Of a stretch of DNA of 62,742 nt, positions 48,212-59,535 are shown piece after piece. The notes beneath the pieces are model-generated. The model ran no database searches. It was given only the letters and a program-made list of their open reading frames with translations, and was not told where the DNA came from. Every line of letters starts with the position of its first letter. Position 1 is the stretch's first letter. This DNA comes from Anaerobacillus alkalidiazotrophicus (GTDB lineage: Bacteria > Bacillota > Bacilli > Bacillales_H > Anaerobacillaceae), in NCBI RefSeq assembly GCF_001866055.1, contig NZ_MLQS01000011.1, positions 1-62,742 of the forward strand. Reading direction: 5' to 3'. The translations under genes and the position numbers were made by a program.

Positions 48212-49441
48212 CTAATTATTTACTACTCTTACTTGTACGTTTCGACGACCCCAATTTATGGCAGAGTTTTGGCTAGGCATAAAAATATCAATTTTCCGCC
48301 CAACTATAGCACCACCTGTGTCCGCCGCTTTATATCGACCTAATAACCTTCCGTTATGTTTTATTTCAACAACTGACCCTAACGGAATTACATTCGGATC
48401 AACAGCAACTACGTTACTATTAGGATTCGCTTTTAGGTTTACCCCTGTACTAGTAATTCCTGAACAACCGGCACAATTGGCAGTATACGCTGTCGACTGA
48501 AATGTAACCCAGTCTCCTTGTGACCCACTACTCGTACTAGTAGGACTGCTACTACGAGAAACAGATTGTGTCACTTGTTTTGTTCCGACAGCTACAATTC
48601 GATCACGACTATCTTGAATTGTTTCAGTTTTTATCAACTCTCGCGAAACTTCTTTTCCATTTTCGATAATAACTTCATAATGTTTTGCAACTTTTCCTTT
48701 TTGACCACTTTGAACTTCACGCTCATTTCCTCTTGTAATCGAGTTGTCATTTCTCGTTACAGTGGCAAAGTTTATTGCTTCTTCCACAACATCGGTGACC
48801 TTTTCTACTCTGATGACATTGATTTCGGTATTAGCTTTTACAATTTCTTCTTGCTCTGGCTCTACTCTATCAAGCTCTCCTAGAATGACCTGTTCTGCTT
48901 CTAAAAAATCAGCGACAGTTGTCGAAGTCGTCCATACTTCTATTTCCTCACCGTCACTATTTAGCGTGACAGTAAAAGCGGACTCATAATTAATTTGCAT
49001 ATCTTCAACAAGAGCTTTTTCTAGACTTGGCTCTACCCTATCATGACTGCCAATGTCTATATTTAATTCGTTAAACAAATCTTTTACCGTACTCGATGTG
49101 GTCCATATCGGTGTTTTTTCACCATTGTTTGTAAAATGGACTAGCACTGCAGGAATCCAAACAACATTGACATCGTTGGTTAACTCAGTCTCTAACGACG
49201 GTTCAATGTAATCATGTTCTCCTACTAAAATTTCATTTTCCAACATTAGTTCATCTACAGTTTTGGCATGAGTTTTCAGGGATCTTTCTTCCCCGTCTAT
49301 TACTAGAGTAACCGTGTTTTTCGTAAACTCGTGTACCGAGAAACTAATAACACCAACTAGTAATATCATACTAACGATGGACATGATTAACCCTTTTCCA
49401 GATGTAGCAACGGAAAAAAGTTTTTTCATGCTTGCTGTCAT
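48212..49441 (-). CDS. yabE: Cell-wall-binding protein with DUF348, G5 and 3D domains (YabE-like)
   Basis: The 409-residue protein has an N-terminal membrane anchor or uncleaved signal (about 17-36), three DUF348 repeats (about 43-83, 97-140 and 152-197), a G5 domain (about 210-285), and a C-terminal 3D domain (about 310-408). The 3D domain shows TAYTANCAGC, VVAVDPNVIPLGS and AADTGGAIVGRKIDIFM. This is the architecture of Bacillus resuscitation-promoting-factor-like muralytic proteins. GAGGGGAG precedes the ATG. In B. subtilis yabE is controlled by sigma-X/sigma-M and an antisense RNA; I could not identify the latter here. Confidence 0.93.
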   Translation of the reverse strand: MTASMKKLFSVATSGKGLIMSIVSMILLVGVISFSVHEFTKNTVTLVIDGEERSLKTHAKTVDELMLENEILVGEHDYIEPSLETELTNDVNVVWIPAVLVHFTNNGEKTPIWTTSSTVKDLFNELNIDIGSHDRVEPSLEKALVEDMQINYESAFTVTLNSDGEEIEVWTTSTTVADFLEAEQVILGELDRVEPEQEEIVKANTEINVIRVEKVTDVVEEAINFATVTRNDNSITRGNEREVQSGQKGKVAKHYEVIIENGKEVSRELIKTETIQDSRDRIVAVGTKQVTQSVSRSSSPTSTSSGSQGDWVTFQSTAYTANCAGCSGITSTGVNLKANPNSNVVAVDPNVIPLGSVVEIKHNGRLLGRYKAADTGGAIVGRKIDIFMPSQNSAINWGRRNVQVRVVNN

Positions 49442-49671
49442 GTTAAAAACTCCCCTCTCTACGGACCGAATTATATAGAGTTACAACAGTATTGTCAATG
49501 GCAATAAATCCCTCCCTTAATTGTCATATGTTGAATTATCCATAAAAAAAGAAAAAAAAGGAACAAAAACCTTTCGACAAGACTAGCATATGTGCGGTCT
49601 CCTTCGTGTAGAACAAAAAAGAAGCTAGGTTTTGATAGACATGATTACGCATAAATTGACTAAATTCGATA

Positions 49672-50439
49672 TCACTTTATGGAAAAAACTCTCTTTGCAT
49701 TTTCATTTGTCTTTTCGATAACTTCTTCATAAGTTATTTCTTTTAGTTCAGCAATTGCCTGTGCTACTAATGTAACATAGCTTGGTTCATTTCTTTTTCC
49801 TCTAAAAGGGTGTGGAGCTAAATAAGGACAATCCGTTTCAATTAATAAACGATCTAGGGGAATTTCCTTGGCTACTTCTTTCGGTCGTTTAGCATTCTTA
49901 AACGTAACAGGACCACCAAAGGAAATATAAAAATTCATATCAAGGCACTGTTTGGCAATTTCTAAACTACTACCAAAGCAATGCATAATACCCCCAACTT
50001 CATTAGCGTTCTCTTCTTTTAAAATTTTTACAATGTCTTCATGCGCATCCCTATTATGAATGATAATAGGAAGCCTCACTTTTTTTGCAAGATGAATTTG
50101 CTTACGAAATACTTCCTGTTGTATTTCTTTAGGAGATTTATCCCAATAATAATCGAGACCCATTTCCCCTAATGCAACAACTTTCGGATGACTTGCTAAT
50201 TCTTCAAACCAAATTAAATGGTCATCTGTCATATCAATAGCATCGACTGGATGCCAACCAACTGCCGCATAAATAAATTCATACTTTTCAGCAATTTCAA
50301 GCGCCCCCTTGATTGTCTTTTCATCAAAGCCGACAACAACAATGTTGGATACACCTTGCTTTTGCGCCCTCTCAATTACTTCTTCAACATCTTCCTCAAA
50401 CTGATCCGCATTTAAATGAGCATGCGTGTCGAATAACAT
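49672..50439 (-). CDS. yabD: TatD-family metal-dependent deoxyribonuclease (YabD)
   Basis: The 255-residue TIM-barrel hydrolase has the metal motif LFDTHAHLN at residues 2-10, ALGEMGLDYYWD, IIHNRDAHED, and LLIETDCPYLAPHPFRGKRN near the C-terminus. TatD proteins are 3'-5' exonucleases linked to DNA repair and apoptotic-type DNA fragmentation. It lies between metS and yabE as in B. subtilis. Confidence 0.94.
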   Translation of the reverse strand: MLFDTHAHLNADQFEEDVEEVIERAQKQGVSNIVVVGFDEKTIKGALEIAEKYEFIYAAVGWHPVDAIDMTDDHLIWFEELASHPKVVALGEMGLDYYWDKSPKEIQQEVFRKQIHLAKKVRLPIIIHNRDAHEDIVKILKEENANEVGGIMHCFGSSLEIAKQCLDMNFYISFGGPVTFKNAKRPKEVAKEIPLDRLLIETDCPYLAPHPFRGKRNEPSYVTLVAQAIAELKEITYEEVIEKTNENAKRVFSIK

Positions 50440-50474
50440 CGATAAAAACCCCCACTTAATTATTAAAAACTGAA

Positions 50475-50541
50475 AATGTAGAATGTCGAATATTTCAGTT
50501 ATACATAGAGTATAGACCGGTAATTCGACATTCTACATTCT
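50475..50541 (-). terminator. Terminator of metS (17-bp perfect inverted repeat)
   Basis: Arms AATGTAGAATGTCGAAT (50475-50491) and ATTCGACATTCTACATT (50523-50539) are perfectly complementary around a 31-nt loop. The minus strand continues TTCAGTTTTTAA. It lies 14 bp past the metS stop. Confidence 0.75.
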
Positions 50542-50552
50542 AAAAACTTTAT

Positions 50553-52517
<1,965 letters not shown>

Positions 52518-52530
52518 CTAAAAAAATATA

Positions 52531-52910
52531 AAAAACCCCCGCCCTTATAAAGGGACGAGAGTTAGTTTTCTCACGTGTTACCACCCAATTTCCCTTGCTT
52601 CTTACGAAAACAAGGCTCAAAAAGTTACTACTTAAGAAAAGTTCCAAATCGTTATTCTCACATAAAAATTTCTTTAACGACTAGCTACAATAGTAACTAT
52701 ACTTTAATAACGCCAAGTATGCGTTGTCCCCTTATTGATTAACAACTCGAAGACAAATCCTCCAAGACCATTTTCAAAAGTTCATCCTATACCAGTTTTC
52801 AGCTCCCCTGGCTCTCTGCATCGACTAAGAACTCAGTGCTCGCATGGATATGTTAGCGAAAGCATAGGTTCTTTAAGTTTCCAAATAGGACTTCCTTTTT
52901 ACTTATCTTT
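52531..52910 (-). promoter_or_regulatory. T-box riboswitch, methionine-type, upstream of metS
   Basis: The minus strand contains the T-box core GGGTGGTAACACGTG (about 52572-52586) followed by the terminator CTCTCGTCCC, loop, GGGCGGGGGTTTTTT. Upstream, GCAGAGAGCC and GGGGAGCTGAAAACTGGTAT match the stem I AG-bulge and distal loop. The specifier position reads GAAAATGGTC, so the codon is ATG (52769-52771), matching Met. Uncharged tRNA-Met should favour antitermination. The 5' boundary is approximate. Confidence 0.85.
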
Positions 52911-53282
52911 TCAATGGAAGCGTATGAATTTTTTGGGTTATCTTTACGTTTTAAAAATACTACAGTTCCCCTGGCAAAAATATACCTAAACAACTGTACC
53001 ATTGTCAAGTTTACCCAAAAAAAACAATGAAAAAACCTGCCTGCATAAAACAGGTTTGTTGAAAATGTCGAACGCATATCATCGATAGTAGTATTTTGTC
53101 GAAATAACAATTGGTGATTCCTTAAAGATCATCAAAATAATGTAAAAAACATATTCGTATTTGCTTTCAAAAATTTACTTTTAAACCAAAAGTTTTTTGG
53201 ATAAAATATTGTTAAACCAATACTTTACCATTAGTCGAGATTAAAAAAATCTACAAAACTTGTAAAAATTTGAATAAATTAA

Positions 53283-53311
53283 TTGACTTCTTTTGGAAAC
53301 ACTGGTATTCT
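53283..53311 (+). promoter_or_regulatory. Sigma-A promoter of abrB
   Basis: TTGACT (53283-53288), 17-nt spacer, TATTCT (53306-53311), about 80 bp upstream of the abrB ATG. The DNA between it and the metS leader (52990-53280) is A+T-rich with no gene that I can see. Confidence 0.65.
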
Positions 53312-53328
53312 TAGTTTACAGAGAAAAA

Positions 53329-53345
53329 TGTCGAATTTTGAAGAA
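53329..53345 (+). promoter_or_regulatory. Tandem Spo0A boxes downstream of the abrB promoter
   Basis: A perfect Spo0A box TGTCGAA (53329-53335) is followed exactly 10 bp later by TGAAGAA (53339-53345). In B. subtilis Spo0A~P represses abrB by binding two boxes 10 bp apart at the same position downstream of the start site. The boxes are seen; repression is inferred. Confidence 0.72.
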
Positions 53346-53388
53346 TTAGACGATAAATAAAGGATAATTTTTTTTGGGAGGTAAATTT

Positions 53389-53676
53389 ATGAAATCTACA
53401 GGAATTGTTCGTAAAGTTGATGAGTTAGGTCGTGTGGTTATTCCAATCGAACTTCGCCGTACACTTGATATTGCAGAAAAAGATGCTTTAGAAATCTATG
53501 TTGACAGCGATAGAATTATTTTAAAGAAATATAAACCAAATATGACTTGCCAAGTAACTGGTGAAGTTAACGATGAGAATCTATCACTTGCTGGTGGAAA
53601 AATTATCTTAAGTCCAAATGGCGCAAAGGAAATTATTGCAGAGCTTCAGAACTACGTTGCTAATACAACTAAATAG
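53389..53676 (+). CDS. abrB: Transition-state regulator AbrB
   Basis: AbrB represses many post-exponential genes during growth. The 95-residue protein has the AbrB DNA-binding fold at 1-50 (MKSTGIVRKVDELGRVVIPI) and the multimerisation region with Cys54, as in B. subtilis AbrB. GGGAGGT precedes the ATG; a five-codon upstream start would contain this site. It is divergent from metS and convergent with rsmI, the same layout as in B. subtilis. Confidence 0.96.
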   Translation: MKSTGIVRKVDELGRVVIPIELRRTLDIAEKDALEIYVDSDRIILKKYKPNMTCQVTGEVNDENLSLAGGKIILSPNGAKEIIAELQNYVANTTK

Positions 53677-53828
53677 TTATTAGCGAAAGCGCTTTATATT
53701 TGATTATATCATAATACTTTTGGATAGTAAGTAATTGTTTTAACCAGATCGAAGAAATAGCACTTATATCAGTAAAAAATATAGGGCGATTAATCATCAC
53801 CACGTCAGTGGATCAAACGACATATACC

Positions 53829-53858
53829 AAAAAGGCTGACAATTGTCAGCCTTTTTTT
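53829..53858. terminator. Bidirectional terminator between abrB and rsmI
   Basis: AAAAAGGCTGACAATTGTCAGCCTTTTT is a perfect palindrome (written here as arms AAAAAGGCTGACA and TGTCAGCCTTTTT) with T-runs on both strands between convergent genes. Confidence 0.92.
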
Positions 53859-53877
53859 CTTTGAAAAATCTTCTATC

Positions 53878-54738
53878 TTATTTATGATATAATTGATAAA
53901 CTTCTCTCTTTTGTAATCCGCGATCTTTTGCAACTTGCTTTATTGCTTCTTTTGAAGAAAGCTTTAATGCAATATAATGATCAATATGTTGAATAATAGT
54001 AAGCTCCGACCACCACTCATTTTCATTATATTCTTCAACAGAACCTTCAACAACTAAACAGTATTCTCCTCTTGGATCCTCCTGTTCATAAAATTCAATG
54101 ACTTCACTTATTTGACCTCGAAGAAATTCCTCGAATTTTTTTGTAAGCTCGCGACACACTGATATCTTCCTATCACCAAGTTGGTCCAATAGTATTTGTA
54201 ACGTTTCTTTCAAACGGTGGGGAGATTCATAAAAGATAATCGGATTTTTTACTGTTGTAATTTCCTCAAGCTGTTTCTTTTTCTCTTTTTTTTGTCTATG
54301 TAAAAAACCATAAAAGAAAAAACGTTCTGTTGGTAGTCCTGAGGCTACTAGTGCTGGCAATGCCGCATTTGCACCTGGTAATGGTATTACTGCTATTTCT
54401 TCTTCTATACAACTGACAACTAGCTCGTAACCAGGGTCAGAAATTGCCGGCATCCCTGCATCACTAACTAACGCCACTTTTTTTCCTGTTTTTATTTCTT
54501 CTAATAATTTATTCCCACTCGTTTCCTTATTGTGCTCATGGTAACTAACTAATTTTGTTGGAATTTCAAAGTGGTTACATAATTTTTTTGTTTGTCTTGT
54601 ATCCTCCGCGGCTATTACATCGACTTCCTTTAAAATAGTCAATGCCCGGTACGTTATATCTTCTAAATTTCCAATAGGCGTAGGAACTAAATATAGTGCA
54701 CCTTCTTCAATATTACGGAAACTCTGTTGAATCCTCAT
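53878..54738 (-). CDS. rsmI: 16S rRNA 2'-O-ribose C1402 methyltransferase (RsmI)
   Basis: RsmI methylates the 2'-OH of C1402 in the decoding centre. The 286-residue tetrapyrrole-methylase-fold protein has LYLVPTPIGNLEDITYRAL, AAEDTRQTKKL, ALVSDAGMPAISDPGYELV and PLPGANAALPALVASGLP, the SAM-binding pattern. AAGGAGGG lies about 11 nt upstream, and the start overlaps the end of yazA by 26 bp. It is the B. subtilis yabC position. Confidence 0.96.
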   Translation of the reverse strand: MRIQQSFRNIEEGALYLVPTPIGNLEDITYRALTILKEVDVIAAEDTRQTKKLCNHFEIPTKLVSYHEHNKETSGNKLLEEIKTGKKVALVSDAGMPAISDPGYELVVSCIEEEIAVIPLPGANAALPALVASGLPTERFFFYGFLHRQKKEKKKQLEEITTVKNPIIFYESPHRLKETLQILLDQLGDRKISVCRELTKKFEEFLRGQISEVIEFYEQEDPRGEYCLVVEGSVEEYNENEWWSELTIIQHIDHYIALKLSSKEAIKQVAKDRGLQKREVYQLYHK

Positions 54739-54994
54739 TATTCATGCAGCCCTCCTTTTTAATTAAACGTTCCTTTTTTTGCCTCGTTAATTTCTTTATC
54801 GAATATTCAGCTTGTAACGCTTCTTCTTTCGTTTCGAACCCTTTTTCATAAACAAGGCTTAAAGGAGTTCTTCCACGTGTGTATTTTGCACCTTTTCCTT
54901 GTAAGTGCTTTTTTAAGCGAGCTTGAACATCATTTGAATAACCAGTGTAATATGTACCATCTCCACACTCTAATATATATACGAAATGCTTCAA
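54713..54994 (-). CDS. yazA: GIY-YIG endonuclease-domain protein (YazA-like)
   Basis: The 93-residue protein is one GIY-YIG domain, with FVYILECGDGTYYTGYSNDV at the start, the catalytic Arg in ARLKKHLQGKGAKYTRGR and a Glu in KEEALQAEYSIKKL. The family (UPF0213) is widespread; the biological substrate is unknown. It lies between yabB and rsmI, 29 bp after yabB, as in B. subtilis. Confidence 0.92.
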   Translation of the reverse strand: MKHFVYILECGDGTYYTGYSNDVQARLKKHLQGKGAKYTRGRTPLSLVYEKGFETKEEALQAEYSIKKLTRQKKERLIKKEGCMNNEDSTEFP

Positions 54995-55023
54995 GCCGTT
55001 CTCCCCCAGCTTATTTACTTTTA

Positions 55024-55761
55024 TTAACCGAAGTATATCTCCTTAAAATGCTCTGTATATGTACCTTCATTATTATAAACAAGGATGGGCTCTAATATCT
55101 TTACTCCTGAATTACCATTCTTTATTCCTTCAATAAGTAAAATATTTGCTTCTTTTTCTTTTTTGGGATGGATAAACTGAATACGTTTTGGTTCGATTTG
55201 ATATTTTTGCATCAAAGAAATGATATCTATTAAACGTTCTGGCCGATGAACGAGTGCTACTTTTCCTTTTTGTTTTACAAGATCACTACTTATCCGAATA
55301 ACATCTTCTAGGCTACAATATATTTCGTGTCTAGCAATAGCAAAGTGTTTATTTTCATTCCACTCTTTTTCAGTAACTGTTTTAAAATATGGTGGATTAC
55401 AAGTTACTACATCAAAATGGCCTTTTTCAAGTTTAGGTACCACACTTTTAATATCCTCATGAAAAAAATGTACTTGTTCTTCTAAGTTATTTAGCTTAAC
55501 ATTTCGCAAAGCCATATCGTATAGGCGATCTTGAATTTCAATTCCTACAATTTTTGCTTTAGATCTTTCGCTTATTAGTAATGGAATAACTCCATTACCA
55601 CTACACAAATCAACAACTTTTCCTTTTTGAATCGGTAAATAGCAAAATTTTGCGAGTAGGACTGCATCCATAGAAAAGGAAAATACAGTGGGACTTTGAA
55701 TAATTTTTAATTTTTGGTTTGGTAAGTAATCTATACGTTCATCATGCTCTATTTTAACCAT
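55024..55761 (-). CDS. yabB: SAM-dependent methyltransferase, tRNA1(Val) A37 N6 type (YabB/TrmN6-like)
   Basis: The 245-residue Rossmann methyltransferase has the SAM motif VVDLCSGNGVIPLLI (about 49-63) and the N6-adenine signature NPPYF (about 120-124), typical of TrmN6-type enzymes that methylate adenine in tRNA. The exact base is inferred from the family. It begins the yabB-yazA-rsmI unit. Confidence 0.9.
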   Translation of the reverse strand: MVKIEHDERIDYLPNQKLKIIQSPTVFSFSMDAVLLAKFCYLPIQKGKVVDLCSGNGVIPLLISERSKAKIVGIEIQDRLYDMALRNVKLNNLEEQVHFFHEDIKSVVPKLEKGHFDVVTCNPPYFKTVTEKEWNENKHFAIARHEIYCSLEDVIRISSDLVKQKGKVALVHRPERLIDIISLMQKYQIEPKRIQFIHPKKEKEANILLIEGIKNGNSGVKILEPILVYNNEGTYTEHFKEIYFG

Positions 55762-55946
55762 AATAGGATCCTCTCATTTATAACTCCTTTAGCTTGTAGA
55801 CGGTAAAAAAGCTAATTTTCTAACAGTCGACATGTCTTTACGTCTAGATTATACTTTATTTTTAATATGAGAAAAAGCTAGTAAATTTGACAATAGTTTC
55901 TACCCACAAAAAAAGAGACAGACTTTAAAGTCCACCTCTATGCACA

Positions 55947-56300
55947 TTACTTTTTATTTAAGAACGACAAACAGAAGAGACAGTCTCCTTCTTTACGAAT
56001 ACTTCCGTAATGAAGATTACAAATGTGAAATCCTTCTTGATAAAGTCGAGCTAGATTATCATATCCTTCACCTATATCGACCTTTTCATTTTTTTCTTTT
56101 ACTTCTTTTAGTTGCTTTTTTGGTTTCTGTTCCGTTTTTACTTCAATCCGAGAACGTAGATGGTCGTTTTCAATCTTAAGATGCTGATTTTCCTCTAATA
56201 GGAGTGCTAAATGTTCTTTCAACTCCCCTAGTTCACGGTAAAGGCCACCTATCTTTTCTTCCATAAGACTTACTCGCGAAAAGACCTCTTTTTTATCCAC
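55947..56300 (-). CDS. yabA: DNA replication initiation control protein YabA
   Basis: YabA binds DnaA and the DnaN clamp and prevents over-initiation. The 117-residue protein has an N-terminal coiled coil (about 1-60, with leucine heptads) and a C-terminal zinc domain ([20 protein letters not shown]) after the conserved [17 protein letters not shown]. The start is GTG at 56300 with GAGGTG about 10 nt upstream. An upstream TTG frame to 56318 contains that site and is unlikely. It follows ricT by 7 bp. Confidence 0.94.
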   Translation of the reverse strand: MDKKEVFSRVSLMEEKIGGLYRELGELKEHLALLLEENQHLKIENDHLRSRIEVKTEQKPKKQLKEVKEKNEKVDIGEGYDNLARLYQEGFHICNLHYGSIRKEGDCLFCLSFLNKK

Positions 56301-56307
56301 GTTAGCT

Positions 56308-57141
56308 TTACACCTCAATATTTGTGGTATGAGTAGTTATTGCTCCATTATTCATCAGCTCGTCGATTGTATATTCCATAATTCGCTCATCAACCAGCTC
56401 AACTTGCACCAATTGTTCCAAAATATTTAGACCAATGACCCGACCTTTTCCATGGACAGTTTGGATTGTTTTACCGATATCCGGAAGTTCTTGCTTAGCA
56501 TTTTCATAGTTGTCATTTTCATACTTTAAACAACACATTAATCTGCCACAAAGACCTGATATTTTTGTTGGATTTAAAGACAAACTTTGATCTTTAGCCA
56601 TCTTAATTGACACCGGTTCAAAATCACCTAGAAAAGATGAACAACATAAAACCCTTCCACAAGGACCAATTCCACCTAGCATCTTTGCTTCATCACGTAC
56701 ACCAATTTGTCTAAGTTCAATTCTTGTCCTAAATATTGCTGCTAAGTCTTTAACAAGCTCTCTAAAGTCTATACGACCGTCTGCTGTGAAATAGAATAAT
56801 ACCTTATTGCGATCAAATGTATATTCAACATCGACTAACTTCATATCTAAAGTATGCTCTTCGATTTTCTCTAAGCATACTGTAAAAGCTTCTTTAGCCG
56901 CTACTTTATTTTCTTCTACTGTAGTTTTATCTTTTTCATTTGCGATACGAACTACTTTTTTAAGAGGGAAAACTACATCTTGATCGTCAACAATTTTCTT
57001 ACCAATGACGACTTTTCCGTACTCAATGCCTCTAGCAGTTTCAACGATTACTAGCTCACCTTTTTGTACGTCTATATCTTCAGGGGAGAAATAATATATT
57101 TTTCCCGCTTTTTTAAATCTGACACCTACTACTTGATGCAC
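56308..57141 (-). CDS. ricT: PSP1-domain protein RicT (YaaT)
   Basis: RicT forms the RicA-RicF-RicT complex that carries iron-sulfur clusters, stimulates RNase Y mRNA processing and aids sporulation, competence and biofilms. The 277-residue protein has cysteines 161, 166, 167, 198, 203 and 204 in [12 protein letters not shown] and [13 protein letters not shown]; several of these bind the clusters in B. subtilis. It lies between holB and yabA as in B. subtilis. Confidence 0.95.
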   Translation of the reverse strand: MHQVVGVRFKKAGKIYYFSPEDIDVQKGELVIVETARGIEYGKVVIGKKIVDDQDVVFPLKKVVRIANEKDKTTVEENKVAAKEAFTVCLEKIEEHTLDMKLVDVEYTFDRNKVLFYFTADGRIDFRELVKDLAAIFRTRIELRQIGVRDEAKMLGGIGPCGRVLCCSSFLGDFEPVSIKMAKDQSLSLNPTKISGLCGRLMCCLKYENDNYENAKQELPDIGKTIQTVHGKGRVIGLNILEQLVQVELVDERIMEYTIDELMNNGAITTHTTNIEV

Positions 57142-57147
57142 TATACA

Positions 57148-58134
57148 CTATCCCTCCTGTAACCTCATCATTAATTGTTCCATCAGTAGTTGAGGATTTA
57201 CATTTGCACTTAGACGTCTCTTCGCTTCTAAAATAGCAGCCATTTGCTGGCTAACTTTTCGCTGGGAGCTATTTAAAGCTTGTCGTTCTAATTTATCGGT
57301 ATGATCAACAAATATGAGTTGATCTTCAGTTGCTATTAAGGTACGTAATACATCCCGATACCAAAGTAATAGTAGATCTAACCCTAAATTTAATTGGTTT
57401 TTCTCCTTAAAGTGGGGAAACCAATTTTCTTGTAAAGTGAGCAAAACCTGATGCGGTCTTGCAGACACTTCTTCTACTAATTGTATCATTATGGATCGAG
57501 CTTGTACAATCCAATCATCATGGTAAAGCTGGTAAGCTTCCTCAATATCATTTGTTAGCTGACCTAAAAGCCTTGTAATTGGCCTTGTAACACCATTTTT
57601 TTCAAGGGTTTCCATTAATTTTAATGGTGTTAGTGGTGTAAAGGAGAGGATTTGTGTTCTCGATAAAATTGTGCTTAAGATTCGATGTACTTCTGTTGTT
57701 GTTAATACAGCAATTGATTGTCCATCTGGTTCTTCAAGAAATTTCAATAAACCATTAGCCGCACTTATCGTCATTTTTTCGGCATCTTCAATAATATAAA
57801 ACTTACGAATAGATTCCATCCCGCGGTAAGAAAATTCTTTTTTCAAGTTACGTATTTGGTCTATTTTTATTGTTTGTCCATCTGGTTGTATGATATGAAC
57901 ATCAGGGTGATTTCCTGATTCGATTCGTTTACAATCAGAACATGTCCCACAAGCTTCTACACCTTCTTTTTCATCACAAAAAAATGTTTTTGCTAATTGA
58001 AGAGCTACCTTTCTTTTACCAGTCCCTTTTGCTCCTTCAAATAAATAGGCGTGAGCAAGGCGTTGTTTTCGAATACTATTTGTAATAATTTTCACGATTT
58101 TTTCTTGTGTTTCTTTTAATTCATTCCAAGTCAT
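57148..58134 (-). CDS. holB: DNA polymerase III subunit delta'
   Basis: Delta' is part of the clamp loader that places the sliding clamp on DNA. The 328-residue protein has a P-loop-like GAKGTGKRK (about 34-42), a zinc module with Cys53, Cys62, Cys65 and Cys68, and the SRTQ arginine-finger motif near residue 153. In B. subtilis yaaR lies between darA and holB; here only 12 bp separate them, so yaaR is missing. Confidence 0.95.
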   Translation of the reverse strand: MTWNELKETQEKIVKIITNSIRKQRLAHAYLFEGAKGTGKRKVALQLAKTFFCDEKEGVEACGTCSDCKRIESGNHPDVHIIQPDGQTIKIDQIRNLKKEFSYRGMESIRKFYIIEDAEKMTISAANGLLKFLEEPDGQSIAVLTTTEVHRILSTILSRTQILSFTPLTPLKLMETLEKNGVTRPITRLLGQLTNDIEEAYQLYHDDWIVQARSIMIQLVEEVSARPHQVLLTLQENWFPHFKEKNQLNLGLDLLLLWYRDVLRTLIATEDQLIFVDHTDKLERQALNSSQRKVSQQMAAILEAKRRLSANVNPQLLMEQLMMRLQEG

Positions 58135-58146
58135 TGTTTACCACAC

Positions 58147-58883
<737 letters not shown>

Positions 58884-59519
58884 TTATTCATTCATTTCCA
58901 AAAAATTTTCTACGATTCTTTTTGTTTCAGCTACGACTTCTTCTAAAGTCTTGTCTGCATTAACCAAGACTATTCTTTCAGGATACATCCTCAATAATTT
59001 TAAGTAACCTTCACGAACTTCATAATGAAACTCTATATTCTCTTGATCTAAACGGTTAATTTCTCGACTTGTATTATTTGCTATCCTTGCTAACCCCTTT
59101 TCTGGTTCAATATCAAAATAAATGGTTAGTTTTGGCATACAATTTTCAATGGCAAAAGAGTTTATCGCATAAACTTCCTCTAAACCAATACCTCTAGCCA
59201 TTCCTTGATAAACTAAGCTACTATCTAAGAACCGGTCACACAGAACAATTTTACCTGCCCTCAACTCAGGTATAACCCTTTCTACGAGATGTTGCCTTCT
59301 AGCAGCAGCATACAATAATGCTTCAGTTCTGCCATCCATTGCAGTATTCCTTGTATCTAGTATAATTTCACGAATATTTTCAGCTATATCTATTCCACCT
59401 GGTTCTCTAGTAGTAATAAATTGGTAACCTTTTTGATCAAAGTAGGTAGATAGTTCTTGAATTACAGAAGTCTTCCCAGCCCCTTCGCCGCCTTCAAAAG
59501 TAATAAATTTTTCAGTCAT
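58884..59519 (-). CDS. tmk: Thymidylate kinase
   Basis: Tmk phosphorylates dTMP to dTDP. The 211-residue protein has the P-loop FEGGEGAGKTS (about 6-16), TTREPGG, the DRFLDSSLVYQGMARG region and a LID region near 140-150. GAGGAG lies 7 nt before ATG 59519 (MTEKFITFEGG); ATG 59522 is immediately adjacent. It starts 1 to 16 bp after the yaaO stop and is cotranscribed with it. Confidence 0.96.
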   Translation of the reverse strand: MTEKFITFEGGEGAGKTSVIQELSTYFDQKGYQFITTREPGGIDIAENIREIILDTRNTAMDGRTEALLYAAARRQHLVERVIPELRAGKIVLCDRFLDSSLVYQGMARGIGLEEVYAINSFAIENCMPKLTIYFDIEPEKGLARIANNTSREINRLDQENIEFHYEVREGYLKLLRMYPERIVLVNADKTLEEVVAETKRIVENFLEMNE

Positions 59520-59535
59520 CATATGTCTCCTCACT

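Noticed and set aside
52853..53110. 85-codon minus-strand frame upstream of metS
   Set aside because: It overlaps the T-box leader and lacks a ribosome site and family resemblance.
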